Origin: Linanthus parryae
Taxonomy: Eukaryota > Streptophyta > Magnoliopsida > Ericales > Polemoniaceae
Assembly (NCBI GenBank): GCA_023055425.1
Contig: JALGPY010000002.1
Span: 142,349,927-142,413,926 of the forward strand
Length of the DNA stretch: 64,000 nucleotides
Reading direction: 5' to 3'
The position numbers were made by a program, and so were the translations under genes. The stretch's first letter is position 1. The number at the start of each line of letters is the position of its first letter. Below, one piece after another: positions 11,532 through 23,194 of the stretch. Under the pieces are notes generated by a model. It ran no database searches and had not been told where the DNA came from. It saw only the letters and a list, made by a program, of their open reading frames with translations.

Positions 11532-12317
11532 CTAAAGAGTGATTCCATGTGGCATGGGCAAGAATCCCTTCTTGGAATCTTGCATGTTGAACCGCTTCAA
11601 CACCTTGTCAATATATGTACTTTGACTTAGGCCTAGCAGTCTCTTAGATCTATCTCTATATATCTTTATACCGAGTATATAGGATGCTTCCCCTAAATCC
11701 TTCATTGAGAAACTCTTCCCTAACCAATCTTTAACAGGTTGCAGCATGGGAACGTCGTTTCCGATGAGTAGTATGTCATCCACATACAAGAACAGAAAAG
11801 CTACAGAGCTCCCACTAACCTTCTTGTACACACAAGACTCATCTTCGTTTCTGATGAAGGCAAACTCTTTGACTACTTCATCAAAACGTCGATTCCAACT
11901 CCTAAAAGCTTGCTTCAATACATAAATGGATCGTTGCAGCTTACAGACTTTGTTGGCTTGCTTTGGATCCTCAAAACCCTCCGCCTGTATCATATACATG
12001 TCCTCGAGGAGATTCCCATAAAGGAATGCTGTTTTGACATCCATCTGCCAAATCTCATAGTCGTAGTATGCTGCAATTGCAAGTAGGATTCGGATGGATT
12101 TGGTCATAGCGACTGGTGAAATGGTTTCATTATAATCAATACCATGAATCTGTCTGAATCCTTTAGCCACCAATCGGCCCTTATAGGTAATCACATTACC
12201 ATCCATGTCGATCTTCTTCTTGAAGACCCACTTGCACCCTAAGGGTCGCGCCCCTTCGGGTGGTTCCACCAAAGTCCATACTTTGTTGGTATACATGGAT
12301 TCCATCTCGGATCTCAT
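11532..12317 (-). pseudogene. pol: Copia-1 reverse transcriptase
   Basis: This is a minus-strand frame of 261 codons. In order it shows WTLVEPPEGARPLGCKWVFK at the start of RVT_2, then RLVAKGF, MDVKTAFLYGNL with the first catalytic Asp, then YVLKQAFRSW and FLYVDDILLIGND with the catalytic YVDD box. SYILGIKIYRDRSKRLLGLS follows. The domain copies element RNA into DNA. The catalytic residues survive, but the frame is opened by a stop upstream (W to stop at about 12326) and closed by one downstream at about 11530. Confidence 0.93.
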
Positions 12318-12326
12318 GGCTTCTAG

Positions 12327-13169
12327 CTACTTCTGAGAGTCTGGCCCTTTTACGGCCTCTTCATAGGTAGTAGGCTCATCAACTATGAGCATCGTGTCAC
12401 CGGAATCAGTCACGAGAAGTCCATACCTCTCGGGTTCCTGATGCTCTCTACTAGATCTACGAAGCTCTTGTGTTACCTGAACAGGCTGTTCCACAACTGC
12501 TTGTGGTTCCTGTTCATGTTCCACAATCGATTTAGTGATTTGTGGTTCTTGAATCTCTTCCAGTTCTACAGTCCTCCCACTTGCTTCTTTAGAGACAAAC
12601 TGTCTTTCTAGAAACACGCCGGACCGAGCAGCAAACACTTTGTTCTCGGTTGGATTGTAGAAGTAGTAACCCTTAGTTTCCTTAGGGTAACCGACAAATT
12701 TACACTTATCCGGCTTTGGCCCTAGGTTGTCTGATTGTAAATGTTTTACATACACATCGCAGCCCCAAATCTTCATGAAGGACAGTGTGGGACGCCTCCC
12801 ACTTCACATCTCATGTGGTGTCTTCATGACTGATTTAGATGGAACACGGTTAGTGGTGAAAGTTGCACTTAATAGAGCATAGCCCCAAAACGATAATGGA
12901 AGATCGGTTTGACACATCATTGATCGAACCATATCCAATAGGGTCGGATTCCTCCTCTCAGACACGCCATTCCATTGGGGCGTTCCTGGTGGAGTGAGTT
13001 GGGACACGATCCCACACTCTCTAAGATAGTCGTCAAACTCTTGGCTCAAGTATTCTCCTCCACTATCCGATCGTAGAGCTTTGATAATTTTTCCAAGTTG
13101 CTTCTCTACTTCACTTTTGAACTCTTTGAACATTTCAAAGGATTCGGATTTGGCCTTCATAAGGTACAC
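12327..13169 (-). pseudogene. pol: Copia-1 integrase, core and C-terminal part
   Basis: The minus strand shows the second half of the DD35E integrase core: LRSDSGGEYLSQEFDDYL with the second Asp, then QLTPPGTPQWNGVSERRNPT with the Glu. Next comes the copia C-terminal segment (IWGCDVYVKHLQSDN, FVGYPKETKGYYFYNP), and an acidic, poorly conserved linker leads to RT. A TGA stop at about 12800 replaces the Trp kept in the related copy (43250). The first part of the core, with the first Asp, lies upstream at about 13170-13500 and is more damaged. The enzyme would insert the cDNA into the genome. Confidence 0.9.
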
Positions 13170-13507
13170 AAATCCATATCTACTTTAATCATCAGTAAAT
13201 GTAATGAAGTAGACATAACCACCCCTGGATAGCGTGGCAAATGGACCACACACATCAGTATGTATGAGTTCCAATTGCTCACTAGTCCTCTCACCTTTCT
13301 TATTGAAAGGGGACTTTGTCATTTTTCCCAATAAACAAGCCTCCCATGTCTCATATGATTTAAAATCAAATGAGTCTAGTAGTCAATCCTTATGGAGTCT
13401 AGATACACGTTTCTCGTTTATATGGCCTAAACGACAGTGCCATAAGTAAGCAGGATTTAAATCATTTATTTTAATCCTCTTGGTATTAATGTTGTAGACA
13501 GGATTGC

Positions 13508-14746
13508 TTAGATCAAGGACATACAATCCATTAATAATTGCGCACTAAAATAGTGAATATTATTAAAATAAAAGGAACAACAATTGTTCTTTATTGAAAT
13601 AATAAAACCTTCCTTGTCCAAACAAGAAATAGAAATAATTTTTCTGCTCATAGCAGGCACATAATTGCAATTATTTAATTCTAAAACTAATCCTGAAGGC
13701 AGAGATAGCTCATACACGCCCACGACCAATGCAGCAACTTTTGCTCCATTCCCAACGCGCTGATCTATCTCCCCTTTAGCCAATCTTCTACTTCTCTTTA
13801 GATCCTGCACATTTCGACAAATGTGAGATCCACATCCAGTATCTAATACCCATGATGTAGAGACAGTTAAATTGACATCTGCAACAAAAATACCTGGTGG
13901 TGGTGGAATCACTATTCCAAGCCTCTTGTCCTCCAGATATTTTGGGCAGTTCCTCCTCCTTTGTCCAAGCTGACTGCAGTAGTGACACTCACCTTTAGTC
14001 ACACTTTTGGCAATGCCACCAACATGCTTAAGGGCAGGTTCCTTGGACTTAGAAACTGACTTGCCTTTGCTCTTGGAGGATGAGGCAAACCATTTGCCCT
14101 TTCCTTTCTGCACCATCATAATGGCCTTGCCCTTACCCTTGTTGATGCTTTGTTCAGATGTCCTTAACATATTGAGCAAATCTAGCAGTGGTTTCACGAT
14201 CTCGTTCATGTTATAGTTCATGGTGAACTGTCCATAACTCTCGGGCAACGATTGCAACACGAGATCGGTTGCCAACTCTTGGCCGACCGGGAACCCCAGC
14301 CGGGCGAGATAATCCAGGTACCCGATCATACGGAGTAAATGGGGTCCCACCGGGTTCCCTTCTGCCAGATGACACTTGAACAATGCCTTAGAGACCTCAT
14401 ACCTCTCAACCCTTGTCTGCTCTTGGAAGAGCTATTTCAGATGGTCGATCATATCGACAGCATTCATGTTTTCGTGTTGCTTCTGAAGCTCAGAAGTCAT
14501 GGTGCATAGCATCAGGCAGGCCGCATCATTAGCGTCATCAACACGTTTTTGATATGCCTTTAGGGCTTCAGGGGTATTGTTCTCTGGACCTGCTGGAACT
14601 TGCTCCTCTATTGCGTACAGTTTCTTCTCTTGCTTGAGAACAATTATCAAGTTTCTGCTCCAATCAAGGAAGTTGGTTCCAGAAAGCATGTCTTTCTCAA
14701 GGACAGACTGTAGGGAATGTTGTGAACTCGATGAGCTGTTTGTCAT
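13508..14746 (-). pseudogene. gag: Copia-1 gag and protease
   Basis: Gag starts at the Met at 14744-14746 (MTNSSSSSQHSLQ), chosen because the related element starts at the matching position (45052). Gag forms the virus-like particle. A TAG at 14432-14434 interrupts it after DMIDHLK. The frame resumes with GYLDYLARLGFPVGQELATD, a Lys-rich linker and a zinc knuckle CHYCSQLGQRRRNC, in which the usual His is Gln. The aspartic protease follows, with WVLDTGCGSHIC (DTG active site), then the pre-integrase stretch, which decays near 13508. Confidence 0.9.
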
Positions 14747-16408
14747 TTGGAATTCTACACAAAGGAAAATACGCAAGTTTTAGTATTTGTGAATTTTTTT
14801 AATTATATTCAATAATGGCTAGTTTATCAAATATAGCTCCCACTATTTTTCTACGGATTAATAATCCTCAAGATATTAATGCGGAAAATATCCTTATATT
14901 TTCTAGTGGGCCAAGATCTATATTTCATCTCCTTATGAGCTTGCTTTGGCAAATCACCCATAATTTGACTACTTTAGGTAGGAACAATTCCAATTGCATC
15001 CCTTATGCAACTCTTGGTTTAATTGGGAAAATAACTCCTTATTTATCCATCCGCATGGATAATACCAATTGATTGTCTCTAGGTTTTAATCATATTAAAC
15101 ACCTAAGCGCGTCCAACCTCTTACTTAAACAATCTGCACACGAGGTGTACCATCGCACCATATCATTATTAACCAAGTCGCCATGCTTTGGCACGCACGA
15201 TCTTGGGAAAACATGATGATGATGAGTGTTTAAATAACGAGAAGACAAAAACGCAATATTTGTTTTTGAGGGATTTTCAATTCAATTTTAATTGTTTTTG
15301 TTGATCCATATCAACTAATCTATCTATTTGAGTTTGGGCACAACTCCAAATAATAGATCCGGGTTGTCTAATTATCTTATTATCCTAATTGCATGCATCA
15401 TCCATACACCAACCACAAAATAATAAGACAGTAAAATAAATAACAACAAAACGAAATAAAACGTGATGTGAATATGGCCTTTTCTAGACTAAGATAATTC
15501 CAAGCCAATTGAATTATCTGTGAGCCCTAAAAGCAAACACTCCTCCATGCGTCTTCATATTTTGGTCCATCCTTCATAGTCATGTGGAATGCTCATTGCT
15601 CCATCTTTTGTGGCTCCCTTTGGCTTTGGGCTTCTTTTCTTCAATCTTGGCTAACAATCTATTCTTATCTAGCACTAGCTAACCTATACAAAATAAATAA
15701 ATCTCACAAGTTGAGAAATAAAATGGCTCGCAAGCAATAAAACCCTAATTAATTATTACAATTAAATGATCAGCTCGCAGGCCGTAAACCAAACCACAAA
15801 AATTAAAAAATCACACCAAACCACATCCTAAGGCCATATCTAATCACCATGCGATTTGCACATAAATAGTTAAAATCCAATTTTAACGCGCTTGGTCAAG
15901 TTTAATTGATTTTAGGATTTTCTAGGGTTAAATCGGTCCATGGGGCCCAACAATCAAACTGCCCGGACCCAAAAAGAGAACCGCAAAGGCCTTGGGCCGG
16001 CCGGCCCCTAGCCCACGCGGCTAGGCCGCGAGCTAGGGCTGCCCTGGCCCCTAGGTCGTCCCTTGCTTGGGCGGAAAGCAAGGAGGGGCGGTCCCTAGGG
16101 GGGCCGAACCTCCTTCGGGAGTTGTTTCCAAAACAACTCCCTTGCTTGGTGCCCAAGTTTGGTTGTTTCCTTGAATGAAAAGAACTCCTTCTTTCCATAG
16201 GATGCCCAAACCCTAGATCTAAGATCCTAAAATTTCTCAAACTCACTAATTCATGCATCCAATGCAAAAACTAGGTATTGTTATGATTGATTATTGACAA
16301 ATTGCATCATATGCTTGATTTATCTTGTTTTACGCGATAAACAATAAATTTAAAATGTAAAGCTATCAAAACGTAACACATAAACCACGTTTATGCTCTA
16401 CGACCTTT
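14747..16408 (-). other. Copia-1 5' untranslated leader
   Basis: This is about 1.66 kb between PBS and gag without conserved coding sequence. It contains a GC-rich block (15950-16130) that gives opposing open frames rich in Arg, Ala and Pro, which I do not regard as genes. Several 'gctcgcaggcc' type motifs are shared with the Copia-2 leader near 46010-46070. Confidence 0.75.
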
Positions 16409-16421
16409 GGCTCTGATACCA
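16409..16421 (-). promoter_or_regulatory. Copia-1 primer-binding site (tRNA-iMet)
   Basis: On the minus strand TGGTATCAGAGCC lies one base inside the 5' LTR. It is complementary to the 3' end of plant initiator tRNA-Met, the standard copia primer. Confidence 0.93.
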
Positions 16422-16422
16422 C

Positions 16423-17851
16423 TGTAGGGTTTTGATCATGGATACGCAGCGGAAAAACAAATATAATCCATGCAATACCCTCCAGGGATCACATGACAAG
16501 AGACATAACGATGGTAAGGGAAGAATATCAAGTTACACACCTTAGGGTTTCTCCTGTGATGACTTGTAACGTGAATTGTGTCACGTTCTCTATAGTTGAT
16601 CCACACATAGAGTTGAGATCTAGATCTTCCTTCTCCTTTGTGCTAGCCCGGGATGGAGGAATAGGAAGAAGAAATCACACAACACAAGGCAACAAGGAGG
16701 GGGCGGCCTCCTTGTTGGGCCGATGGGAAGGGGGCGGCGGCAAAGGGGGCGCGCACCTCTCTTGCTTGCTTGCTCTCTCTCCTTTTTGTTCTCTCCCACT
16801 CAAGTTATGAACTAAAGGCTCATAAGTATGGGAAGGAAGAAACGAGCATCCTTTATATAGTCCAACAAATCCCTGCCAACTACCTAAAAGACCCATTCTA
16901 GTCCTACTAAAATTCGGTTTAGTCCCTTCCTTGCAAATTAGTACTACTAAGTTTGCAAGGTATTGCAAAGTGATCCTTCTAATTAATTAATCCTATTAAT
17001 TAATTCCAAAATCTAGTTCAACTCTATATAGCGTGTGACCCCATAGGTTCTATCTAGTTGGTAGCAACAATTTGCTAATATGGAGCGGTTTCTAGCAAAA
17101 CATCCATTCTAGCCAACTAATAGAATAGTCATCCGACAAACCTTGTACAAGTAATTGTCTCATCCCTTTGTCTCTATATCCGGATTGGACACGATACATA
17201 CAAGTCACACTCGTATATCCAATCCATAGTTTGTCGATCCATGGGAATAGCGTTATTCGTGCAATAACATCAATATCCCATATTGATTTATTTGAGTCTG
17301 GCCAGACATTCTATAAGCACTATCCCTCGAGTGGCCTAGGATATTTGCTCTCATTATGTGGGAGGGACAAATTCTATCTAGGTCCACTACGATCTCTAAG
17401 ATTGCTTCTTATTGTATCCGTTACATGCCTTTATAACTACCCAGTTACGGTGTAGCGTTTAATGCTACCAAAATCACAATAATCCACAACTAGAATATCT
17501 AGCGACTTCAATTCTAAGGATGAAAATACCATTGCACCACGAGAAGCACTTGTGACTTAACATAACGTGTATGTAGCCTTCTCAGAGATGGGCCAATCCG
17601 GTGCGCCATTACCCTTAATGCACACCCATGTGTTGGATCATGATATATCCATATCAATCCAACCCCATACTAGTCTATAGATGATTGTCCCATTAATCAT
17701 TTATACTGTACTAGGGATATTTAAGATAAACAACACAATTGTAAATCTAAGGACTTCATTATATTAAATATCCAATAAATAATACAATGAATGTTCTAGC
17801 CAAAATAAATTCATACTAAACTAGATTGCCTCTAGGGCATCTATTCCAAAA
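16423..17851 (-). repeat. Copia-1 5' LTR
   Basis: This LTR is 1429 bp and pairs with 9359-10782. The outer end has changed from CCCAACA to TCCAAAA, but the ATATC duplication follows directly (17852-17856). The promoter should lie within this LTR. I did not pick out a convincing TATA box. Confidence 0.92.
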
Positions 17852-19200
17852 ATATCGTACCCCATTCACGAACAGCCGGCCCAAAAAGCTAACGTACCCC
17901 ATTCACGAACCCCCGCAAATATCCATACATAAAGTCACTTTCTACTTTATTCGTAAAGACACTATACGTAATTGATTTAAGATGTTAAATTCAGAAACTG
18001 ATTTAATCATATCGACGAAGGATGGAGGATATCATACCGGTGAGTAAAACGATCTTTGGACGGCAAGTGCTTTACAAACAGCAAATTCAAACTGCGTAAG
18101 AACATATACAGAATTTGAAATTATTAGGGAAGGATTCCACATTTAGGAATTGACCCAAATATTCTAATATTTGGGTTTGATAGCTACATTAAGCCGAAAG
18201 CAACAGTCCTTTGCAATTTACTCACATCAAACACTTTCAAAATTACGAGTTCTAATGTCAGAGCAAACCCAGAACATATAAAAGAGTGAACTAACAAATT
18301 GTGCCAAGATTGAGTTTAGTCAGCTTCACCTAAGGTAATCAGCTCTAAACTCTAGTAATTTGAATAAAGGCTCTGTAGATGCCTGAAATTCTATTCGATT
18401 TAACTGAATCCCATTGCCATTCACCAGATACTTGAACGAGGCAAAAAGGAACTGAATCCTAGTCAACTTCAAAACCACTGATATTCATAGTACTACAATA
18501 CTATTCATTGTTAAAATTACTAAGATAACAATATTCATATCGAGATAATAATATGAAATTCGAAGAACATGAAGCATCATTTGGGACATTTTCATCTGGA
18601 ACAGCAAGTCACATGTCCACCGACGTATTATTTACAACTTCAAATGCAAAAGAGCAAAAGAACTAAATTGCTAATTAAAACAGGTGAACCATGATTTCCG
18701 ACATTATGTTAACAAGTACTAACAAAATGCTTCATGGAGCATTCCAGACATTTAAGTGTAATAACAACTTCTGCCTTACAAATGAATAATTACATATAAT
18801 TGTCTTTTTTAATAATTAATCTATTTATTCTGCCTTATATTTAACTACTCTTACAAAGAAGCGTAATTTGCAAAGACAGGTGTAACAGGATACTCAAGCC
18901 ACGTAAATAGGGATCCAACAGCAAACACTATCGTACAACTTCTAATTTCGATAAAGCTAGGTAAACCTCGGATGAAATACCCCCAGGCAAGTGACTACTA
19001 ATTGCAGGTTGCTCAAGCCACTCACAATATTCATTTTAATAAACTTTCTCCCAAATTAACCACAATTATGAAATTAAAGAATGACAGAAGATAGGAAATC
19101 GGAGAATATTGTAATTCTATTCAAGTACAAATTTTAGTACTAAGTCTCTTACCTCATTCTCTGTCTGAAGTGTCCGACTCTGATTCCGGCACAGACTCCG
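17852..19200. other. No gene; short direct repeat at the left
   Basis: The block starts with the right ATATC duplication. The 18-bp CGTACCCCATTCACGAAC occurs twice (17856-17873 and 17893-17910). The remainder is AT-rich and without a recognisable domain. Its position suggests the 3' flank of the CACTA-1 TNPA-like gene. No CACTAC terminus is visible here. Confidence 0.5.
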
Positions 19201-19210
19201 GCTGATATTC

Positions 19211-19567
19211 CTATTCAATTTCCTCTTCAGATTCAGGTTCAGATTCCGGCTCATATTTCAGCTCAGATTCTGTTTCATATGAACCTTGAGCATTCAGACT
19301 CTTCAGTATCAGTGCCTCCACATTGCTGACCCTCTTTTCCAGGGCCTCGGAATGCTTCTCTGCGGCCTCTGCTCTTCTTCGTTCAGCTTCTGCTCTTTTT
19401 CGTTCAGCTTCTGCCCTTCTCCGTTCTGCTTTGGCCCTCTTTTCTGCTTCTTCAGCCCTTGCGAGATATTCAGACCTCCCATCATCGTAAGTCCAAGCCG
19501 ACTTCGGGACCTGGCCCCCTCCATAGCCAGCTACAAATCTCCGCCTTTTTCCAAGAACCTCCTCCAT
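19211..19567 (-). CDS. Last exon of TNPA-like gene: coiled coil with acidic tail
   Basis: This is the largest uninterrupted exon of the second CACTA-1 gene. It opens with EEVLGKRRRFVAGYGGGQVP, in place of the 'RG.G.GV.P' stretch of Transposase_24 proteins. Tandem RRAEAER-type heptads (residues about 45-85) follow, then an SNVEALILKSLNAQ segment and a Glu-rich end. Such tails usually mediate self-association; here that is inferred. The opposite-strand frames are shadows. The exon is intact, but upstream exons are not. Confidence 0.6.
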   Translation of the reverse strand: MEEVLGKRRRFVAGYGGGQVPKSAWTYDDGRSEYLARAEEAEKRAKAERRRAEAERKRAEAERRRAEAAEKHSEALEKRVSNVEALILKSLNAQGSYETESELKYEPESEPESEEEIE

Positions 19568-21087
19568 TATCTATTCTTCAGTTAGGACACCATCCACATC
19601 ATTATCCCTCATTTCTTTCATTTTAATCTGTCATTTGAAAACAGTTGATTCAGTGTTATAGGTATGGAAAAAAAATAATAGTTTTGTAGCAAATGTAGAA
19701 CTTACATACTGATCCAAGGCTTCATGCGACATCCAAATGCCTGTGCCACTTTTGCAATGAGTGGTCTTGAAATTCTCAATAAGTGACGGTGTTTCCTGAA
19801 AATTAATGATAATAAACGAATGTTACATATAAATATAAGGGGCTGATTCTTACACAGACACTTAGTTAGTGAAAAAAATTAGTGTAAGCATAGAAATTAC
19901 GGTAGTTTCAACATCAGAGAAGTAAAAAAGAATTACCATCTCATGCAAGCACTGTACAAAAGTCTTTGAACCGGATGTATGCATGTTCTCAGTACCCCTT
20001 CTACTCTTTTTTTGCCATTTAATGCCAACAAAATTCAAGCAACGTAATTTCAGAAATAAAAAATTGTAAGCAATGAATAAATGCGTATGAAAAGCTCTTA
20101 TATTTGTTTTACCTTGCATGCATCGGACTCAAACTAAAGACACAAGGTATTCCAATCATTCTGGTTGACGAGTGGGGATGGATGACGCCTTGCTCAATAG
20201 GGATGCGGAAAGATTTGAAATGTTTATGCAACTTGTATTTGTGGTCACTATATGCTCTTCTGCACATGGAACTGATGGCACGACTGATATGTTTCTTCGA
20301 AAAATAAGGTCAAATATCCCCTAAAAAGACAGAAGACAGTAAATGCATTTTCCGTTCATGATCACAAGTTAACTCAAGGAATATGAAAAGTGTATAACCC
20401 AACTAAGAAGCAGGTGGTTGTATATAGGTTTCTCCTGATGAGGCTCCATAAGCTTCCATGATGGTACTTCAACCGGTGAGTACATTCGAACTGCAACACC
20501 AACCTCAATTGTTAGCTCTAAACGTCAATCACCCACTTGGTGCGCTTCCCCAATGGAATGTTGACATAAATCTTATATTTTCCTTTGAGGCTCCTTCTGT
20601 CTTTTAGTCCATGAGTCACTCCTATCCACCTCTTCTTATTTCCGGAGCTGCGACAAATTTGATATGCAAACAGAAGACAACAAGCATCCAACGTTTAATC
20701 AAATATAACAAGACTAAATGAATATGCCCACGTATTCAGCTGTGACTTAAGTTACATACATTCAGCAGAGAAGTTGCTCTCAGAAATTCCCTCGTTAGTC
20801 AGTGATGATCGTTCCCTTGTCGAATTCAGTCTCATGGACCTTATCGGTGTACCATGAAGCACCACATCCTACAAGAAAAAATCATCATAAATTACACTAT
20901 CATATAGACAGTTCCTCAAAGTACTTAAAGAGACTGAACGAACATTCTCCAATGTACTGCTACTTACATCATTAGCTATCTCATTTTCAGATAGATTTAG
21001 CTCTCCCGTTTCGACATGTCTCCTTGAGTTGGTACGACCACTAGCCTTGGGATTTGATGATGCATTCACTTTTTTCGCAAATTTAGT

Positions 21088-22947
21088 AGGTGTTAGTCGA
21101 CGGGATCTTCTTACCCCAACATCATGAGTCGTAACCTGCATAACAGAGTTGTACAAGCTAATTAAAGTGCAAAGAATGTCGATGAAGATTGTAGCAACCC
21201 ATTCCGAACATTATTTGTCAGAAACTATACGATTTTAATTTAAACCAAACAAGTTTCCACTTGGGCACTTGAAGAAAAAATTAGGTATGGATAACATCAC
21301 AAGTCCCGCATCACTCTCATGGACATTTTCCGTTTCCACTTGAGCACTTGCAACAGAGTTCTTCCGAGCCTTTTTCCTGGTTTGTGATCCTGCATTAATT
21401 ACAATAGTTACAAGTAATGAAAGCGCGGTGGCTTTATAATACAATACTTTGTATACAATACAAGATATTTTTACCGTGGTTGATTGCATTATGCTCCACG
21501 GAGTTTCTTTGCAGTATCACAAAATCATCAACCCCATCTGTTGTGGCAAGTCTAGTAATCACCTCACGAGGGGTGAGTTGAACATATTTCCGTTTGCGAA
21601 CATCATGTGCCATGACCTAAAATGCAATTAATTAGTTGGCAAAAAGTTAAAAAAAAATTATTTAAACAATGCACCGTGAATTTTAAATTGCATCTGCAGC
21701 TACCTCATGACGTTCAGTTACATTTCCCTCTTCCCCTCCCACGGTACCAGTTGAGTTGATGAGATGACGTTGTTCCCAGCTTTCCTTAGAAGTACTATCT
21801 TCCCTTGCGTGAGTTGTGATATTCCTGTTGGGTGTCAATCTAGGGAATCTTCTTATACGGCATTGAGATTCTATGATCTGTATGGAGTATACACACAAAA
21901 AATCTCATTAGACAATTCAAAATTACCGTTAATAGTTCTGCTACGACAACTTTATTAAATAGTACCACATCATGGTCAACCGAATTCTTTTGTGTCCTTC
22001 CAACAGTAGTAGTTGACTGGTTCAGAGCCTGTTCCACTGCAACACTGGTAATGTTTGTCCTCATCGGGGTGCTTCTTGTGGATCTACACTGACTGTCTTC
22101 TTGTAAAACCAGGACATCCGCGTTAACAGCTGCATTGTCGGACTCTATTCCCATAAATGTCTTCTGGTTGTGAGAGGTAACTGATTGTTGTGCATATTTC
22201 TTGTTTTTTTTTTTTTTTTTTTGCTTTTTCCCTGAGGAAAATCCTGCATGAAAATAATACAAATGAAACTAAGAATGGACGGAAAAGCAAAACTGGTTGT
22301 GTTTCCGTTTTTCAAGTAAGTGATTATGTATGAGGGAGTTAAGAGAATAATACCAAGCGTACCAACATTCGCAGCCAACCAACCTTGTGGGAGTCGAACA
22401 GATTTGCTAACTTTTTTCTACAACTGTGAACCCGTTGATCCTATAAAATAATGCACAGAGTAATCTCAACAATTACGTTTCACGATACGAATAATGACCA
22501 ATGAAATGTACTCGACATAATTACAAATTCATACCCTTGGTGTTGCAGTCTCTGTTGTTTTCTCCCAATACTCCGCTGCCAGTGGGCATAGATGACTCCT
22601 GTCGGATATTAGTCGGTGGACTGGTAGTGGTGACTCGAGGTGATATTGTTCCACCACTAGACTGAGCTGTATTTTGTGTAAAGGAAAATAGAGACTTATT
22701 TAATGACACTGCAACATACTTATAAAATTATGTGGTTAACTACAAGCTATACTAGTAAAAACCAAAGAAAGAAAAATAAATAAAACGAATGAGAATCGAG
22801 AATTAGTTTGCTTTATATATTCGTAAAGATTATGAGCCTTACCTTCACAATAGTCTTCTTTCGAGCAGAAAGCAGTCCACTTATGCCGTTGGTAGACTTG
22901 GAAGGAGTTAACCGGAGCGACCGTCTTACCTTTCCGTATGTCTCCAT
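21088..22947 (-). repeat. Exon-borne basic repeat module, six degenerate copies
   Basis: The cores on the minus strand are VRRSLRLTP (22929-22903), VSKSVRLPQ (about 22412-22386), CRSTRSTPMR (about 22093-22064), RIRRFPRLTP (about 21863-21834), VRKRKYVQLTP (about 21600-21568) and VRRSRRLTP (21114-21088). Most are preceded by a short exon start and followed by KNSV/NSVEH-like and then acidic ETENVHESD-like segments. Examples are KNSVDHDVV at about 21975 and ETGELNLSENE at about 20995. The recurrence of the same order suggests internal exon duplication. The module's function is unknown; the basic, Ser-containing core suggests DNA or phosphate contact, which is inference. Confidence 0.65.
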
Positions 22948-23194
22948 AGCCTAAAATAAAGTACAAATCTTAGTGTACAAATAGGCAACGCAACATTAAC
23001 GTTTTATTCATCTCAAAATTTATGAATATGTATATATATAGTACCCAACCAACACAAAAACCATGATAACTGTATGAAATTAACTTAGAGAATGACATTA
23101 ACGGTTTATTCTTGAAACAAATACAAAAAATGCTAATACGAATAAATTATTAATGAAACATGTGAAGTCATACGCAAGTGATGGAAAAATCCAA

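Larger units (their letters stand above)
9359..17851 (-). mobile_element. Copia-1: complete Ty1/copia LTR retrotransposon
   Basis: On the minus strand the order is 5' LTR (17851-16423), PBS (16421-16409), non-coding leader, gag, protease, integrase, reverse transcriptase, RNase H, PPT and 3' LTR (10782-9359). Integrase before RT places it in copia. ATATC flanks both ends (9354-9358 and 17852-17856), so the boundaries are those of a single insertion event. The two LTRs differ at roughly a dozen positions in their first 200 bases, so the insertion is not recent. The whole element is about 8.5 kb. Gag and pol frames are interrupted by stops, so it cannot encode its own proteins. A close relative (Copia-2) lies at 39854-46230. 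Confidence 0.93.
19211..22966 (-). pseudogene. CACTA-1 second gene, TNPA-like (Transposase_24 type), multi-exon
   Basis: Read on the minus strand from the Met at 22947. TNPA-type proteins bind CACTA subterminal repeats and help excision. The first part (22947-20869) is a chain of short exons carrying a recurring basic module (see separate entry). The second part resembles the plant Transposase_24 family: GVTHGLKDRRSLKGKYKIYV near 20600, YKLHKHFKSFRIPIEQGVI near 20220, HTSGSK near 19980, ENFKTTHCKSGTG near 19760. It finishes with 118 codons (19567-19211) holding FVAGYGGGQVPKS, a long Arg/Glu/Ala heptad-rich coiled coil (residues about 30-90) and an acidic tail. Splice sites such as GTAAAA and AATGCAG join consecutive exons in frame. 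It has at least one internal stop. It lies 3' of the transposase on the same strand, as in En/Spm. Confidence 0.72.

Noticed and set aside
15902..16267. Opposing Arg/Ala/Pro-rich frames in the Copia-1 leader
   Set aside because: They arise from a GC-rich block, overlap on both strands, have no domain, and are not kept in the Copia-2 leader.
19286..19585. Plus-strand Ser/Phe/Cys-rich frame
   Set aside because: It is the antisense shadow of the coiled-coil exon of the TNPA-like gene.
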